NCBI GenBank assembly: GCA_004194705.1
Contig: SADC01001182.1
Coordinates: 558,001 to 622,000, forward strand
DNA from: Ditylenchus dipsaci
Lineage: Eukaryota > Nematoda > Chromadorea > Rhabditida > Anguinidae
DNA: 64,000 bases
Direction of reading: 5' to 3'
Both the position numbers and the translations under genes were made by a program. The notes beneath the pieces are model-generated. The model did no database searches. It saw nothing but the letters and a program-made list of their open reading frames with translations, and had not been told where the DNA came from. Shown piece by piece: positions 38,353-49,588 of this stretch. Numbering within the stretch: the first letter of the stretch is position 1; the number at the start of each line of letters is the position of its first letter.

Positions 38353-41300
38353 CTGAAAATACTGGTTGCAGATATTTGCATTAATATAATTTCACTTTTT
38401 CAATAACTAACAATAATTATTGAAGAAGAGTGAAAAATGATTTGTCCAGAGTACTTTTTTAAAAGATACGGTTATTCGGTGAGAGTAACGAATTCCAACA
38501 TCCAACCACTCCACCCCTTTTAACGCAACTAGGGTTAGTTTTTTTTATTGAATTCACCTGTTAGCCGCTTTTCGAAATACTCCTATGGACGACGGTCGTG
38601 TCCCTCTGTCACTCAAAATTTATACTTAAAATCTAAAAATAATAGGAAAATATTTACTTTTTTCTCGAAATGAATCTGGTCCTAGACGGAATTTTTGAAA
38701 GGTAGAACAAAAACAAAATAAATATTCAAGTTATCAGGTTGTTCAATAAGTTCGTATCGTTTTTTACGAAAATTTTATTTCTTTTATTTCAACTGCCTAA
38801 CCTAACAAATGATATTATGATATTTAATGAAATTATTCCTCAGCAACATATTATTCACCACCATTATAAGTAACTTCACGCCAACGATTAGGGATCTTTA
38901 TTATGCGTTTGCGGAAGAATATGGGCTAAATGTTGTTAACCCAGTTCTGGATGAACTCTTCGAGTTCATCGTCATACTCGAATGTTTCGCCGCTCAAGAG
39001 GTTTTGGAGGCTGCGAAACAGATGGAAATCAGTTAGGGCCAAATCAGGGGAATAGGGAGGGTGAAGTAGAACCTTCCACCCAAGTTCCTGTATGGCAGTT
39101 AAAGTGAAAGAAACTGTGTGTTATCATTATCGTGGAGCAAAAGAACTTGACCCTCCCTTGTCTCAATGGAAGAGCATAATTGACTCTTTTGAGCTGACCC
39201 ACATAGACGTAAAGACCTATCGTCTTTCCTTTTGGCAGCATCTTTCAATAGATCACTTCTTGAATTCCCTACCAGACGCACAAAATCAGCTTTCTTGGGT
39301 GAAGTAAAGCTCGGACTCGGTTGGGAGCTCGGCCCTGACGACTTGTCCGTCCTGGTTTTTCTTCTCTTAGTGTTGGCCTACAGACACCATTTACCCTCTC
39401 CGTGAACGTTGTTAATGGATTTGGTGGTCTTTGCTGCATTTTTGTGCTTGTTGAACTGGTACAGCAGAATGTGGCGGAGATGTTTTTTTGGATTTTTTGG
39501 AACTTGAAGCTCCATCTTCTGAAGTCTACAAGTCAAAAATTTTGATGATTCACCAAAAATCCACTTTAACAAAAAGAAAGAGCAGCTTTCCAACAACATT
39601 TTTGCATACAACATTATACCAATAAAATGGTTTAGGATAAAACATTACTTTAAACCAAAAAAAGCTACGAACTTATCGAACAACCTGATATTTCTTCGTA
39701 TTTTCATTTTTCATTCATTTGTTTTGCAAACACTAATCTTTTGCAGCTTTCACCTAACAAACATACAAAAAGGCAACCGAAAATTCCGATGAATTACGAG
39801 ATGAGCCCAAGAAGCAGAGGAAACTAGCATTAAAAAAGCCAAAAATTAATTTTAAAAATTATTGAAAAAAATTATTATTATTTCAAGGTTGTTGTTTAGG
39901 GAGTTATTCAGGGTTGTCGAGCACTCGACTCGATATGATACTCGAAACTCGAAATTAGCCATATTTTGTCGACGAATCGGTGTTGCGATGACAAACAAAC
40001 TTGTGCAGAACTAAAAGTTGGATTCAGGGGTGAAAACGGGCCGCTCCGAGCCGTGCCCTTTGTGGGCCGGGCTGAAAAAAGTTCGGGCCATGCTTAGGCC
40101 TGAAGCGCGCTAATAATGACAGCAACCCAAGTGCACCCCTCCCCTGCAAAGAGTATTTTTCTCTAAGCTAACTTTTTTCATATAAGCCTAAGGCCTACGC
40201 CTAAACCTAAGCCTAAGTTAGCGCGCTACACATTGCGAAAAAGAAAACTTTAAAAAATCAAGGGAACCCATAATAGGACGCTTAGAGAAAAATACTCTTT
40301 GGAGGGGGTGCACTTGGGCTTTTATGGCTAATAATTGAGAATTACCGTATTTTCTCTATTAAGGAACCCCTCTCTAATAATGAACCCCCCCCCCCCCCTC
40401 GATTTTTTGACTAGGATTTCAGAGTTAGGGCCATTTTTAATTTACAATTTCAATATTTTTGAAGGGTTGAAAAATAATGAACCCGGGTGCGTTAATAGAG
40501 AAAATACGGTAACTGTATTACGAGAAATGACTGTATTACACGGGTGCCATCTGTCCTTTAAAAAAATTGTCTTTTTTTCACAAGCTCAAATCTTTTTTAT
40601 TTCTGAAATATTAGTCCAAATCTTTTTATCTCTTCAAAATGGTAACAAGCACTAGATAAAATGCCCTTTTTCTTCAAAAATGGTCAAAACGTCCGTTTTG
40701 GCCTAAATGTCCTTTTTTAAGTGTGAGATCGCAGCCCTACTGTATTACGACAGTTGAATGAATTTTTGACTGATAGTTGACTGTGTTATGATAGTCAGTC
40801 TCTTGTTAGATTTCGATTGTCAGTGCTGAAGGAATTTTCGAATTCTGATATTGATGATGCTAAGCCAACTTTTAATTTTGCACAAGATTGTCTGGAAATA
40901 CAACACCGGATTGTCGACAAAATATGGCTTCAAAACCATATTTAAATAACGCAAAACTTGGAATAATTCTTTCGTGTCGAAACTATCTCCTTAACAGCTT
41001 TCAACCTCCCTTTAAGCAAAAAAATATAGATTAAAACCTGTTTTTGAGTCATTTTTAAAAAATTGGGGGGGGGGGGGGGGGGGGGGGAGTTGGTAAACGG
41101 GATAAGTACTAAAAGTTTGGTTGATTTTGACATTTCTGGGTGTTTAACTAATTTAAAAAGTTGAATCAGTAGAGCTCCTTGAAAAGAGATAAAAAAGTGA
41201 TTCGCAAAATATTTTTTCTCAGGTAATATATCTGAAAAGGTAAATTAGTTATTTGAGGGCGCATTAATACGAGAGAATAAGGCTATACTTGAATTTTGGT

Positions 41301-44300
41301 GCCTTTTGAGAGTCGACTTACGAGACTATACCATCTTTAGCAATCTCACTACAAAACCCATTTTAAATCATGTTCTGTCTGAAATGTATTATTAGTTTCT
41401 AATAAAAGAAGAAATTTAAATACAACTACAATAGGGGCAAAAGGCACGTATCGGCGCCTCCATCATGCTTGTATCTCTATATAGCATTTGGGATGGAGGA
41501 GGTGGTCTGTCCGCCACACTTTTGAGTCCCCGTTGTGCCAGTTATAACCTTTTTGAGAATATGTTACTAGGCGATATTGTACTTTTTTGAAAGCTCTTTC
41601 AACGACGGAGGATCTTTGACTTTCAGATTTGAAAATTGCTGTGAAAAATTTTGAGATTTTGCTCCTTGAAGTTGAAAATAAGGGCTTTTATGTGAAAATT
41701 TTATGAGTGGTCCCGTTTTGACCGCTATAACTTTATTGAGGAATGTAGGCATGAGATTGGTATCCAAGAGGAAAGTAGGCAGAAGCAGGATAGGCAGGAA
41801 GTAGCCAGAAGAGAGGTAACCAGGAGGATGGTAGGTCACCAGAAGGAGGGTAGCCAAAACAGGGTTACACAGGAAAAGGGGTTCTGGTAAACAATCAGGT
41901 TCCAAAATATGCCTTAGTCCCCTCTGTTGTTTTTTTGCGAAAAACAGTTCGGTTCTCCCTGTTCCTTATGGTTATTGTAGCACTGTGATTATAGTGTTCA
42001 TGGTTATTATGGGCGACCGTGAATTCATCTGCACGGTTCAAATCCATGTCGCGGACAGAAAATTTGAATAGTATAAGAAGCACTGCTTTTTGTGTTTTTG
42101 TTGACAATGTTCAATGCAACTCAATGCAAAATAAGGCTATGGTCTAGAATCCCCCCAGCCAGAGGTTCTCAAGAGGAAGGGATCCGTAAATTCTTGTTTC
42201 TCATGGTCTGACCTCCTACCTACTCACCTCTCGTACCTACTAGAGCTGACGACGATCGATTAATCGCAGGTTCTATTAATCGCAAATCGCACAAAATTCG
42301 GCAAAAATAATGTAGGACCTAAAAGCGAAAATAATCGCATAATCGCGCGATTTATCGCACCTGAATTTTTTTGCGATAATCGTTGGAATTAATCGCATTT
42401 TATTTTTTAAAATGATCGCAATCGCATTGGGCTAAGACAAAAATAATCGCAATCGCATAATCGCAAAAGGCCAAATCGTCAGCTCTGGTACCTACCCACT
42501 CCCCTTGCATACCTACCTATCCCATTTATTAGATGGCCCCTAACGACCTACTAAGATGCCTCAAGGAAAAAATTTATGTTATCACCAGGATTCGAACCTT
42601 CGAACGTTAAAAATGGTATACCAACGACCGGGTACACATTATGACCGGGTACAACGACCGGGTACAGCGCCAAATTTTGCCTTGGTCCCCTGTTAATTTT
42701 TTAAAATTTTTTTCGATTTTTCTATTATTTTGCGCACTAAGACTTAGGCTTAGGCAAGGGTAGGCCAGCGCCGTTAGGAAGGACTCAAACGTGTGGTTTA
42801 AGCATACTTTTTTAACTTTTACAAAAAAAGTGTACCCGTCGTTGTACCCGGTCATAATGTGTACCCGGTCGTAGGGCAGTCTTAAAAATAACCACCTTGG
42901 TCCTCCAAGGCAATTTAAAATTCACCAAAAATGCCTTGGCCCCGCTGTGGTTTTTGCAGCCTTTCACTATTTTCACATTAAAAATCGAAAGAAGAGCTCT
43001 GTTACGCTCCTTGCTTAGCCATAGCTGTCGACAAAAAAATATATTAAAAAATAATAATCCTGGTCTGAGTTATAACAATCAAAAAAACGTGACATCAGCC
43101 AAACACTGTATAAAGATTGCACAATCTATTTACAGAAGTCAACTGGAATGTTGGCTGGAGTTCTTTATACGGCTTTTTCATTTTTTCGATGTAAATTACA
43201 TTTCAGCTGTTTCAAGGCTTTTGACATACAAAAAACTGTTCTGGGAGCTCAAACATCTTCAGACATCAACATCTAATTTTTATATAAAAAAGGCTTTTTT
43301 GGTTATGAGACCAAGGTTTCCAAACGAATTTTTTAGTATTCTATTGCTTCAGACATTATAATGTCAATTGTAACTGGTGACCATAAAGTTCGGAATGGAC
43401 TTTTGAACTAATTTTTAGCAATAAAATTTATTCCCCAAAAATATTCCAACATATGGTTTTGTAGCCCTTTCCTTCCTCTTTCAAATGGCATATTACACTT
43501 AGATTGATTATTTCAAATAAGTCACCATTTGGCTCCAAACACCTGTGAGGTCATTTTGAGAAGTTTACCAGCGTTTTCATCACTTTCAGTTATCAAATTT
43601 TTTATTGAATTTTAAGCATAACGGCAACATTTTATCACTATGTTGTAGCGCAGCTCAAGAGCTACAAAACCCTCGTTACAGAATGATCTTTTGATATCTG
43701 AGTGTTGAGATATGACCTTTTGGAAAAAATTGATTTCTTGAAAAAATGACCAAAAACCAAGTTTTTGCCAATTTTTCGGATTTTGGTCATTTTTTCAAGA
43801 AATCAATTTTCCCAAAAGGTCATATCTCAACACTCAGATATCAAAAGATCATTCTGTAACGAGGGTTTTGTAGCTCTTGAGCTGCGCTACAACATAGTGA
43901 TAAAATGTTGCCGTTATGCTTAAAATTCAATAAAAAATTTGATAACTGAAAGTGATGAAAACGCTGGTAAACTTCTCAAAATGACCTCACAGGTGTTTGG
44001 AGCCAAATGGTGACTTATTTGAAATAATCAATCTAAGTGTAATATGCCATTTGAAAGAGGAAGGAAAGGGCTACAAACCATATGTTTGGAATATTTTTGG
44101 GGAATAAATTTTATTGCTAAAAATTAGTTCAAAAGTCCATTCCGAACTTTATGGTCACCAGTTATTATAATTGAAATTTTGCAAGAAACGACAGAAATAA
44201 AATCTTTCGTGAAAGCATACCATGCATCCACTGAGATTGTTTAGCTGGCTTGACAGCTTTGTCGCTACACTCTTTCTTACATTCCTCGGCTGTTTGAAAT

Positions 44301-44895
44301 CGGTTCCCATTTCCACCGCAGCCTTGGTAGATAAATGGTTGACACACACCTGAAAAGACTTAAGTTTTTTGCAAAAAAAGGTGTTTTTTTCACTCACCTA
44401 ACGTGTGTTCGTAGTAGAAAAATCGACTAGGTGCGTTTTCAGCACATGCATTTCCCAACTGTCTACCAGCTGTACAGTCTACCACTAAAATAGGAATGTT
44501 GCAAAAAAGTTATTTTTTGTAAAGTTTAAAGAGCCATTAGAATTTATAAATTCGATTTTCGATGGGATGTCTGTGACCCCCCTCCCCTTTTTTTTCTCAC
44601 CCAGGAACTGGTTCTAAGGTGATGTTCAATTGAGAGGTACTTTCCCTTAGGCGAAGTTTCCGAAATTTGCCCCGTTATTTTGGGAAATCGGATAGAAAAA
44701 AATGCCGAAAATCAGAAGACTGAAATAGGAATTCCGTACCATCCCTGGTCTGTATCACAAAAAATACTCACCAAATTTATCTCCACCACCTGAAAATTTC
44801 TCTTCCGCCGCCTGACTACTGGAGATCGCAAGTAAGAGCAGGAGAAGACCACTAAAACCGTAAAGAAAAAATGTGTTGGCTCCAAAGGTCGTCAT
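38219..44895 (-). CDS. Secreted Kunitz plus lustrin-type cysteine-rich protein
   Basis: Four exons on -: 44895-44772, 44484-44398, 44349-44221, 38352-38219. They join in frame to 157 codons plus TAA. Exon 1 gives a signal peptide (hydrophobic core [18 protein letters not shown]). Exons 2-3 give one Kunitz domain with all six cysteines: spacing between Cys 3 and 6 is canonical (7, 12, 3) and the GCGGNGNRF motif is present. The residue after Cys 2 (P1) is Ala rather than Lys or Arg, which argues against a trypsin target. Exon 4 encodes a lustrin-like module ([18 protein letters not shown] ... [11 protein letters not shown]), a pairing common in nematodes. The product should be a secreted protease inhibitor or matrix protein. 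An untranslated exon ends at about 44984. Intron 3 is 5.9 kb and holds a mariner and a palindrome. Confidence 0.82.
38734..39688 (-). mobile_element. Mariner-type transposon, internally decayed
   Basis: TCAGGTTGTTCAATAAGTTCG and its near-complement (right end CGAACTTATCGAACAACCTGA) are flanked by TA. The 955-bp element codes on - for a broken transposase. It lies in intron 3 of the Kunitz gene, same strand. Confidence 0.92.
38845..39614 (-). pseudogene. Mariner transposase remnant
   Basis: On - the N-terminal helix-turn-helix part reads [20 protein letters not shown] and then breaks near 39378. The C-terminal catalytic part reads [20 protein letters not shown] followed by [15 protein letters not shown] (about 39085-38940), then runs through a stop to NRWREV. 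Middle parts, including two catalytic Asp, are scrambled. The order and motifs fit classical mariner transposases. Confidence 0.88.
40345..40508. mobile_element. ACCGTATTT-family MITE, TAATGAACCCC word
   Basis: CCGTATTTTCTCTATTAAGG and its complement (AATAGAGAAAATACGG) between TA. The word AATAATGAACCC is repeated on both sides of a C-run. Confidence 0.82.
40510..41740. other. Stretch without recognised gene; G-run at 41065-41087
   Basis: AT-rich with a 23-base G-run. A coding-like phrase ATTGATGATGCTAA with flanks at about 40835-40885 resembles - strand sequence at about 59930-59980. From 41450 there is similarity to the arrays at 28490-29160. Confidence 0.4.
41745..41880. repeat. Degenerate GTAGCCAGAAGGAGG array
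   Basis: About eight variants of GGTAACCAGGAGGATGG and GGTAGCCAGAAG. It is related to the arrays at 28960-29160 and 50775-50880. Confidence 0.6.
42241..42487. mobile_element. hAT-type MITE, AGAGCTGACGA ends, AATCGCAT words
   Basis: TAGAGCTGACGA and its complement ending CTCTG are flanked by GTACCTAC on both sides (42233-42240 and 42488-42495); the flanks are themselves TACCTAC-rich, which weakens the duplication. The entire body is the word AATCGCAT/AATCGCAA on both strands. The right 17 bp GCCAAATCGTCAGCTCT are identical to the element at 3802-4732, but the word is different. Confidence 0.75.
42616..42878 (-). mobile_element. MITE with ACGACCGGGTACA words
   Basis: GGTATACCAACGACCGGG on the left and CCCGGTCGTAGGGCAGT on the right. 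The word ACGACCGGGTACA occurs three times at each end in opposite orientation. A fragment with a CCTTGGTCCCC word lies inside. A shorter copy in the other orientation is at 56088-56197. Confidence 0.7.
42975..43140 (+). repeat. Dispersed repeat shared with 51415-51560
   Basis: The phrases CATAGCTGTCGA and AATAAT.ATCCTGGTCT lie in the same order and spacing in both places, with GCTC.TTGCTTAGCCA variants before them. Class unknown. Confidence 0.5.
43371..44164. mobile_element. 0.8-kb palindrome, 385-bp arms
   Basis: Arms 43371-43755 and 43781-44164 are near-perfect reverse complements with a 25-bp spacer. Tips read TAACTGGTGACCATAAAG. The right tip abuts the Kunitz exon 3 region (44165). No gene and no sure target duplication. 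Confidence 0.88.
44221..44895 (-). CDS. Kunitz gene exons 1-3
   Basis: Exon 1 44895-44772, exon 2 44484-44398, exon 3 44349-44221. The donor at 44220 (CATG/GTATGC) was chosen because it leaves phase 1, which the acceptor of 38352 needs. Without that splice, reading continues 18 codons to a TAA at 44165-44167, overlapping the edge of the 43371-44164 palindrome, so a truncated Kunitz-only isoform is possible. Confidence 0.82.
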
Positions 44896-45305
44896 CCCTG
44901 CAATAATTGATTTATCAGCTGAGATTGCTAGTTTACGTCAAGGAGAAAGCATCAATAAATCATCTCCAACTAACTTTACTCACCAATAACAACAACTTTT
45001 TGGCTGATTGGTAAAAGAATGGCTGGTGGGTGCTGCGAAGAAGAACAAGAAGTCACTTTTCTCTTTCAATTGTCCAAAAGATTATTTTTTGCACTGTTTT
45101 GGTTGCGTGTTGCTGTGAATAGAAGTTTTTTGACGGATTGGAGTGAGAAAAAACACAAAATAAAGTTTGGAAGTGAGTTAACACATTGTTCAAACACATG
45201 CTTGCTAATACTGTTTGTAAGCCAATTCGCAAGACGCAGAAAATTAAGGAAGCTAAATGAACAAAGTTTGAAAAGGAGTTGTTCGTTTTTTTTGGTATTG
45301 CATTA

Positions 45306-45475
45306 CAGTCAAACCTCGATAATCCGCCACCTCATGGGACCGATTCGACGGTGGCGGATTATCGAGGTGGCGGTTTAGCGGGGGTAAACTTTGTTGAGTT
45401 TCTCTGATGGCCAACCAAATCAGGCTTCTCGAGGGTGGCGGTTTAGCGGGGTGGCGGATTATCGAGGTTTGACTG
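45306..45475. mobile_element. Pogo-like MITE, GGTGGCGGATTATCG word
   Basis: CAGTCAAACCTCGATAATCC and its complement are flanked by TA. The word GGTGGCGGTTTAGCGGGG/GGTGGCGGATTATCGAGG is repeated about four times. A further end of the family, CAGTCGAGTGCCGATATAAC, is at 45791. Confidence 0.88.
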
Positions 45476-45790
45476 TATAAAAAACAGCTTTTGTTTTTTT
45501 TGGATTTTAACAATCGGCGTTCAAAATTTTAATTAGACCACAAATTTTATATGGTAAAAATTAATAAGACCTCCAAAATTACGTGAATCTCATCTCAAAT
45601 TGTAAGAAAACCACGAGATCAACGAATTTTAAAGATTTGAGGTGGATTACTCACGGTATTTTTCCTATTTAAGCAACACCTGCTCGAATTTTTTTATAAG
45701 TTTCACAGTTAAGGCCATTCTCGATTGACAATTTTCAGATTTTCAGAGATTTGAAAAATAAGACGGCATGCCGCCTTATTACACGAAATG

Positions 45791-45855
45791 CAGTCGAGTG
45801 CCGATATAACGGCACCCCGGGGACCGGTCAAAAGTGCCGTTGTATCGGGGTATCT
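45791..45855 (+). repeat. Pogo-like end with GCCGATATAACGGCAC word
   Basis: CAGTCGAGTGCCGATATAAC is followed after a short gap by the mirrored GTGCCGTTGTATCGGGG. No second tip is seen, so this is a fragment. Confidence 0.5.
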
Positions 45856-46295
45856 TATTTACCACACTATTCAGCCAAAAAACATATTTTTTTGATATTC
45901 AGTAGATAAAAGACAACGGAAACCAAAAACAAAGCTAAAATAAAAATGGAAAAGACTGGAAATGAGCAATTTTTTTGCTAAATTTTATTAAAAGGGGTTT
46001 TCACCTACAGCCATTTTATAATGAAATTTTTTAGGTTTTGTTGTTATTTTTTCAGACCTTTTTATTCTGACATGGAGTTGTTAACATCGGCTTTCTTAGC
46101 AGTTATCAAATTTGAATGAAAAAAATTGGAATTTCGAGATTAATTGGTTTGTAAAAAGGCAGCTATCATTTCGTTCGAAATCCTGAATCTCTTTTTCATG
46201 CCTGTGAGCATTCAGTGTGAACAATGCATTTAAAAATTTTTTAAACAAAACAGAGACTAATGGAGTCAAATCAAACAACATAAAACACAATTCAA

Positions 46296-46537
46296 TTACG
46301 ATAGGTACTTGCCTAATAGTGTAACATTATACTTTTTCAAGCAGCTCTGATGGATAAAGCCATATTCCCGAAGAGATAGATCAAATGCATTAGGCTCTGA
46401 TTCAAACAGCAAAAATCCACGCTTGGATAGTTTTTGCAAAAAGTTTATAAGGCTTTTTACGTCAGACGTATGAACTTCAATTAAAACCTGACAAATATCA
46501 ATTTGCAAGAGCTCATCAATGATTTCTAGTTCTGTGC
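46296..46537 (-). CDS. METTL24-like methyltransferase, terminal exon
   Basis: After CATTTAAG the frame reads (G)TELEIIDELLQIDICQVL, then IEVHTSDVKSLINFLQKL, GFLLFESEPNAFDLSLREYG and FIHQSCL, ending TAG-type stop at 46296. In the Methyltransf_22 (METTL24-like) family the preceding residues are usually IDIEG. The phase-1 acceptor supplying Gly fits that exactly. The motif of an acidic pair, a QVLIEVH strand and EYGFIH at the end is characteristic. The preceding exon was not located; an exon carrying the family's earlier motifs lies at 49774-49589 on the same strand. These proteins are secretory-pathway or orphan methyltransferases of unknown substrate. Confidence 0.65.
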
Positions 46538-47379
46538 CTTAAATGTAATATATATGAAGTGATAACTGGTTTAGCAAAAGACTTGACAAAATTGCTGGTT
46601 AATGTTTCAGAGCCAAATATATTTCTTAAAATTATTTTAAACAAATTCTTTTGTAGTTCTGTATCAAATGGTGTATTGAAATTAGTTGTATTATTTTAAA
46701 ACAGTCAGCATTTGGCTCCAAACTATCTTTCTTATGAGCCATCAACTGGCTCTGAGTGATGCCTGATAGCAAGAAAAAATGGGTTTTGAAAAAATAGATG
46801 TAGTTCCAAAAACCCAACTTTTCTCACACTTTCACACATCACTCACAGCCAGTTGATGACTCATAAGAAAGCCAAGATTCAGGGCTACATGATGATAAAA
46901 AAATATGAGAAAAAACATGACAAAAATGTAGAGAAAAAAGCAAAAAAAAGTTTACGGCCAATTTTCACAATTTCACGGCTATTTTTCACAATTCTACGGC
47001 CAATTTTAAATATTATCCATTTTTATTGCCTTGCGGACCAGAGCAAAAAGTCAAATTTTGGTCGAAAAAAATTTATGAAACTGCCCTCAAACATAAAAAG
47101 ATGCTGTAAAAATGTCAATTTCCGCTCAAGACAAAAAATATTCAAATTCAATTTTTTTTGAAATCACGTCCGTTCAAAACTTCCATTTTAGTACACTAGA
47201 GAAAAAAGGCGCGGAATTCAAAATTTTTGAAATTAATCACTAATGTACTCCTTCAAATTCCTGTTTCAAACCTGACTGTTTTTATTTCAACGTTCTGAAC
47301 ATTTATACTCAGAGCGTTTCCATTGTCAGGGCTTTCGAATGAGCTATCATTCGTCCATGAAACATGAAAAAAAATGAAA

Positions 47380-47547
47380 AGCACAAGAGATTTTAGTGAA
47401 AAATTTCATATATTTCTTCACGTTTGTTTGACAAGACTGAAGTTTTAACAGTGATTCATTATCGAGTAAGGTAAAAAGACGACAGAGGCCTTGTAGAGCA
47501 AGAAATTTGCTACATTTTGGTACCAATGAAGCATGCAAAAAATGCAA
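47380..47547 (-). other. Possible N-terminal exon of a METTL24-like gene
   Basis: On - the stretch LFTLLDNESLLKLQSCQTNV followed by KKYMKFF resembles the segment that precedes the DGGKWVC motif in this family. It lies downstream of the DGGKWVC exon, so it would have to belong to a second copy. Splice borders are weak. Low certainty. Confidence 0.25.
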
Positions 47548-48053
47548 ATTTAGGGTGTCTTATGCAAAAGTCAGATGAAAAACACAAAACACCCTATTTT
47601 TACTCGGAAAAATGCCACTTGTTTGCTCAAAATGGTTTCTAGTTTTTAAATTCTATCTTTAAAAAATTTGGTCTGGTCATTTAGATAGAGGAGGTTACGG
47701 GCTTTCTTTTCGTGTATAGAACTTCTTAAAATCAACGCTTTTTTTAGGTTTTTGACGGAATCAAATTTAGTACAATTTTCAGATCTGATGAAAACTCGCA
47801 GTTCAAGTCACGAACAGTGGCAAGAAGTTCTGGAACCGGCAATGCCATGTCGATTGGTTGAAAAGTAGCAAGTTCAAGCAAGGAAAACGCTTAGTCAGCA
47901 AGTAGAAAAGCAGAGACAAGCCAAGAAGAGGGCAAGTGAGCAAACTAAAAATTCGTCTCCGTAAGCTTTTGGTATATAAATTGTACGGAAAACACCGTGG
48001 TTTTGCACTTTTTTCTGTCGTTTATGTTGTCCAATATTTTTTTGTATTTTCAG

Positions 48054-48340
48054 GTGATTCAATGGTGCAAGACTGGGAAGACATCGCTAAAGCCACAGCT
48101 GACTGGAAGGGTCTGAAAGTGACTTGCAAGTTGACTATCTAGAACCGTGTTGCTAAGATCGATGTCGTGCCGTCTGTCGCCTCTCTCTCGTAGTTAAGGT
48201 GTTGAAAGAACCGCCAAGAGACAGAAAAAAGTCAAGAATGGTACGAACACTATGCGCTTTTACCAACAAACGCTCTTCTATTTTTAGTTAAGCTCGCTGG
48301 AAACCTTTCGGTGAAGCAAATTACCAACATTGGTAAAAAT
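48054..48340 (+). pseudogene. rpl12: Ribosomal protein L12 (uL11) fragment, disrupted
   Basis: After TTTTCAG, reading gives DIAKATADWKGLKVTCKLTI, a TAG, NRVAKIDVVPSVA, a frameshift, then VLKEPPRDRKK. This is the N-terminal to middle part of cytosolic RPL12. A GT-AG gap (about 48242-48289) keeps an intron, and the next piece reads KLAGNLSVKQITNIG before another donor. The stop replaces the Gln usually found in LTIQNR. The 5' part and the C-terminal half are missing. Retention of an intron shows this is not a retro-copy. Either it is a partial duplication of the gene or it was carried by the surrounding inverted pair. Confidence 0.8.
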
Positions 48341-49068
48341 GGCGCATTAACACCTAAAATGTGTGTTAAAACTCAGCATTTTGGCAGAAAAAATTAGTAT
48401 TTGTTGAAAATTTTTACCCACAAAATGTTCGATATAAAATGCATTCAAAAAATCTATTTTGAAAATCTTGGCGTTTTGTTTATTTTAAAGTGAACTAGAA
48501 TTAAAGTTTTGAACGGACGTGAAATTCAATCAATCTTTCTCTTGAGCGTAATTTGAAATTTTACAGCAAGTTTTCATGGTCGAGAGCAGTTTCACAAGCA
48601 AATTGACCGTACTGAACTCGAATGCGGTGTCGAAAATTGTGGCTTCATCAGCCAAAAATGAGTTTTACATCAAAATTGATTTTAGTTTTTTTCGAGAGTC
48701 TCGCTAAACAATCCCAACGCGATTTTTACTCTACTTCAAAGCTTTTTCCGGCGCAGTTTTTCTCTTTCTGTCACATGATACACATCGCAAACTAAAAAAA
48801 TGACGTTATCACACTTTTTTGTTCGGTTCTTAAGTAACAACAACGTTTTCGAAAAATGGCACACTTTTTTATTTAAGTAAAATTTTTACATTTAATTGTC
48901 ATAAATACCTCAATGCAATTTGCGCTTTTTTTAAAGTTATGAATCACTGTTGATTGACAAATTGACGAGATCTGCCTTTTTCATAAGTAAAAGTCTTGAT
49001 AAAATCGGTGAATTTACCAATTTCAAATTTACCGTTAAATTAAACAGCCGTAAAAAAAATTTTAAAAT

Positions 49069-49314
49069 GGTTCTAGTCGGTTATCGGGACCCATTTTTTA
49101 TCTTGGTTCCCCTGTTCTTTTTTCTTGAAAAATGCCTTGGTCCCCCCTGTTGTTTTGAAGGCGATCATGTTCAAGTTGTTAACTGTTAACCATAATTCAT
49201 CGCCATGATCACAGCATTATTATAACTCTAATGGACAGGGGGGACCAAGGCATTTTTAAAGAAAAAACAACGGGGGCCAAGGTAAAAAATGGTTCCTGAT
49301 AACCGACTAGAACC
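49069..49314. mobile_element. Merlin-related MITE
   Basis: GGTTCTAGTCGGTTATCGGG and an approximate complement bound 246 bp whose arms contain CTTGGTTCCCCTGTT and GCCTTGGTCCCCCCTGTT. Tip and word match the Merlin element at 20333-21458. The centre has a CATGATC hairpin also seen at about 18805. Confidence 0.75.
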
Positions 49315-49588
49315 AAAACTTTTGACAATAAAAGTTTTTTATTGCTGTACTTTTTTTAATTAAAAACTTTTACCTTCAATGTCAATTTTTAATATCTCAA
49401 TAGACTTGTCCCCAAGCTAGTCATAACACTGCTCAACGCTTTGTTTGTTTTATTGTCTTCTTTAGCTAATGAACTTATCATAGTTTCGATTATAATTCCA
49501 TTTATGTTGGATACTGCTCTTCTCGTTTTGTTGCTTATATTACTCTTAACTTCAAAATATTAAAAAGGTTGTGCTAATTGTATAAAAC

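Larger units (their letters stand above)
47035..48620. mobile_element. Diverged inverted pair enclosing the RPL12 fragment
   Basis: About 47040-47185 and 48500-48615 are inverted relatives sharing CACGTCCGTTCAAAACTT, CGCTCAAGA and GCTGTAAAA. They bracket the ribosomal protein fragment. This could be an element that captured host sequence, or a coincidental pair of old repeats. Confidence 0.45.

Noticed and set aside
42560..42610. Minus-strand tRNA suggested by GGTTCGAATCC
   Set aside because: Only a B-box match is present. The place for the A box is taken by the end of the ACGACCGGGTACA MITE, and no cloverleaf forms.
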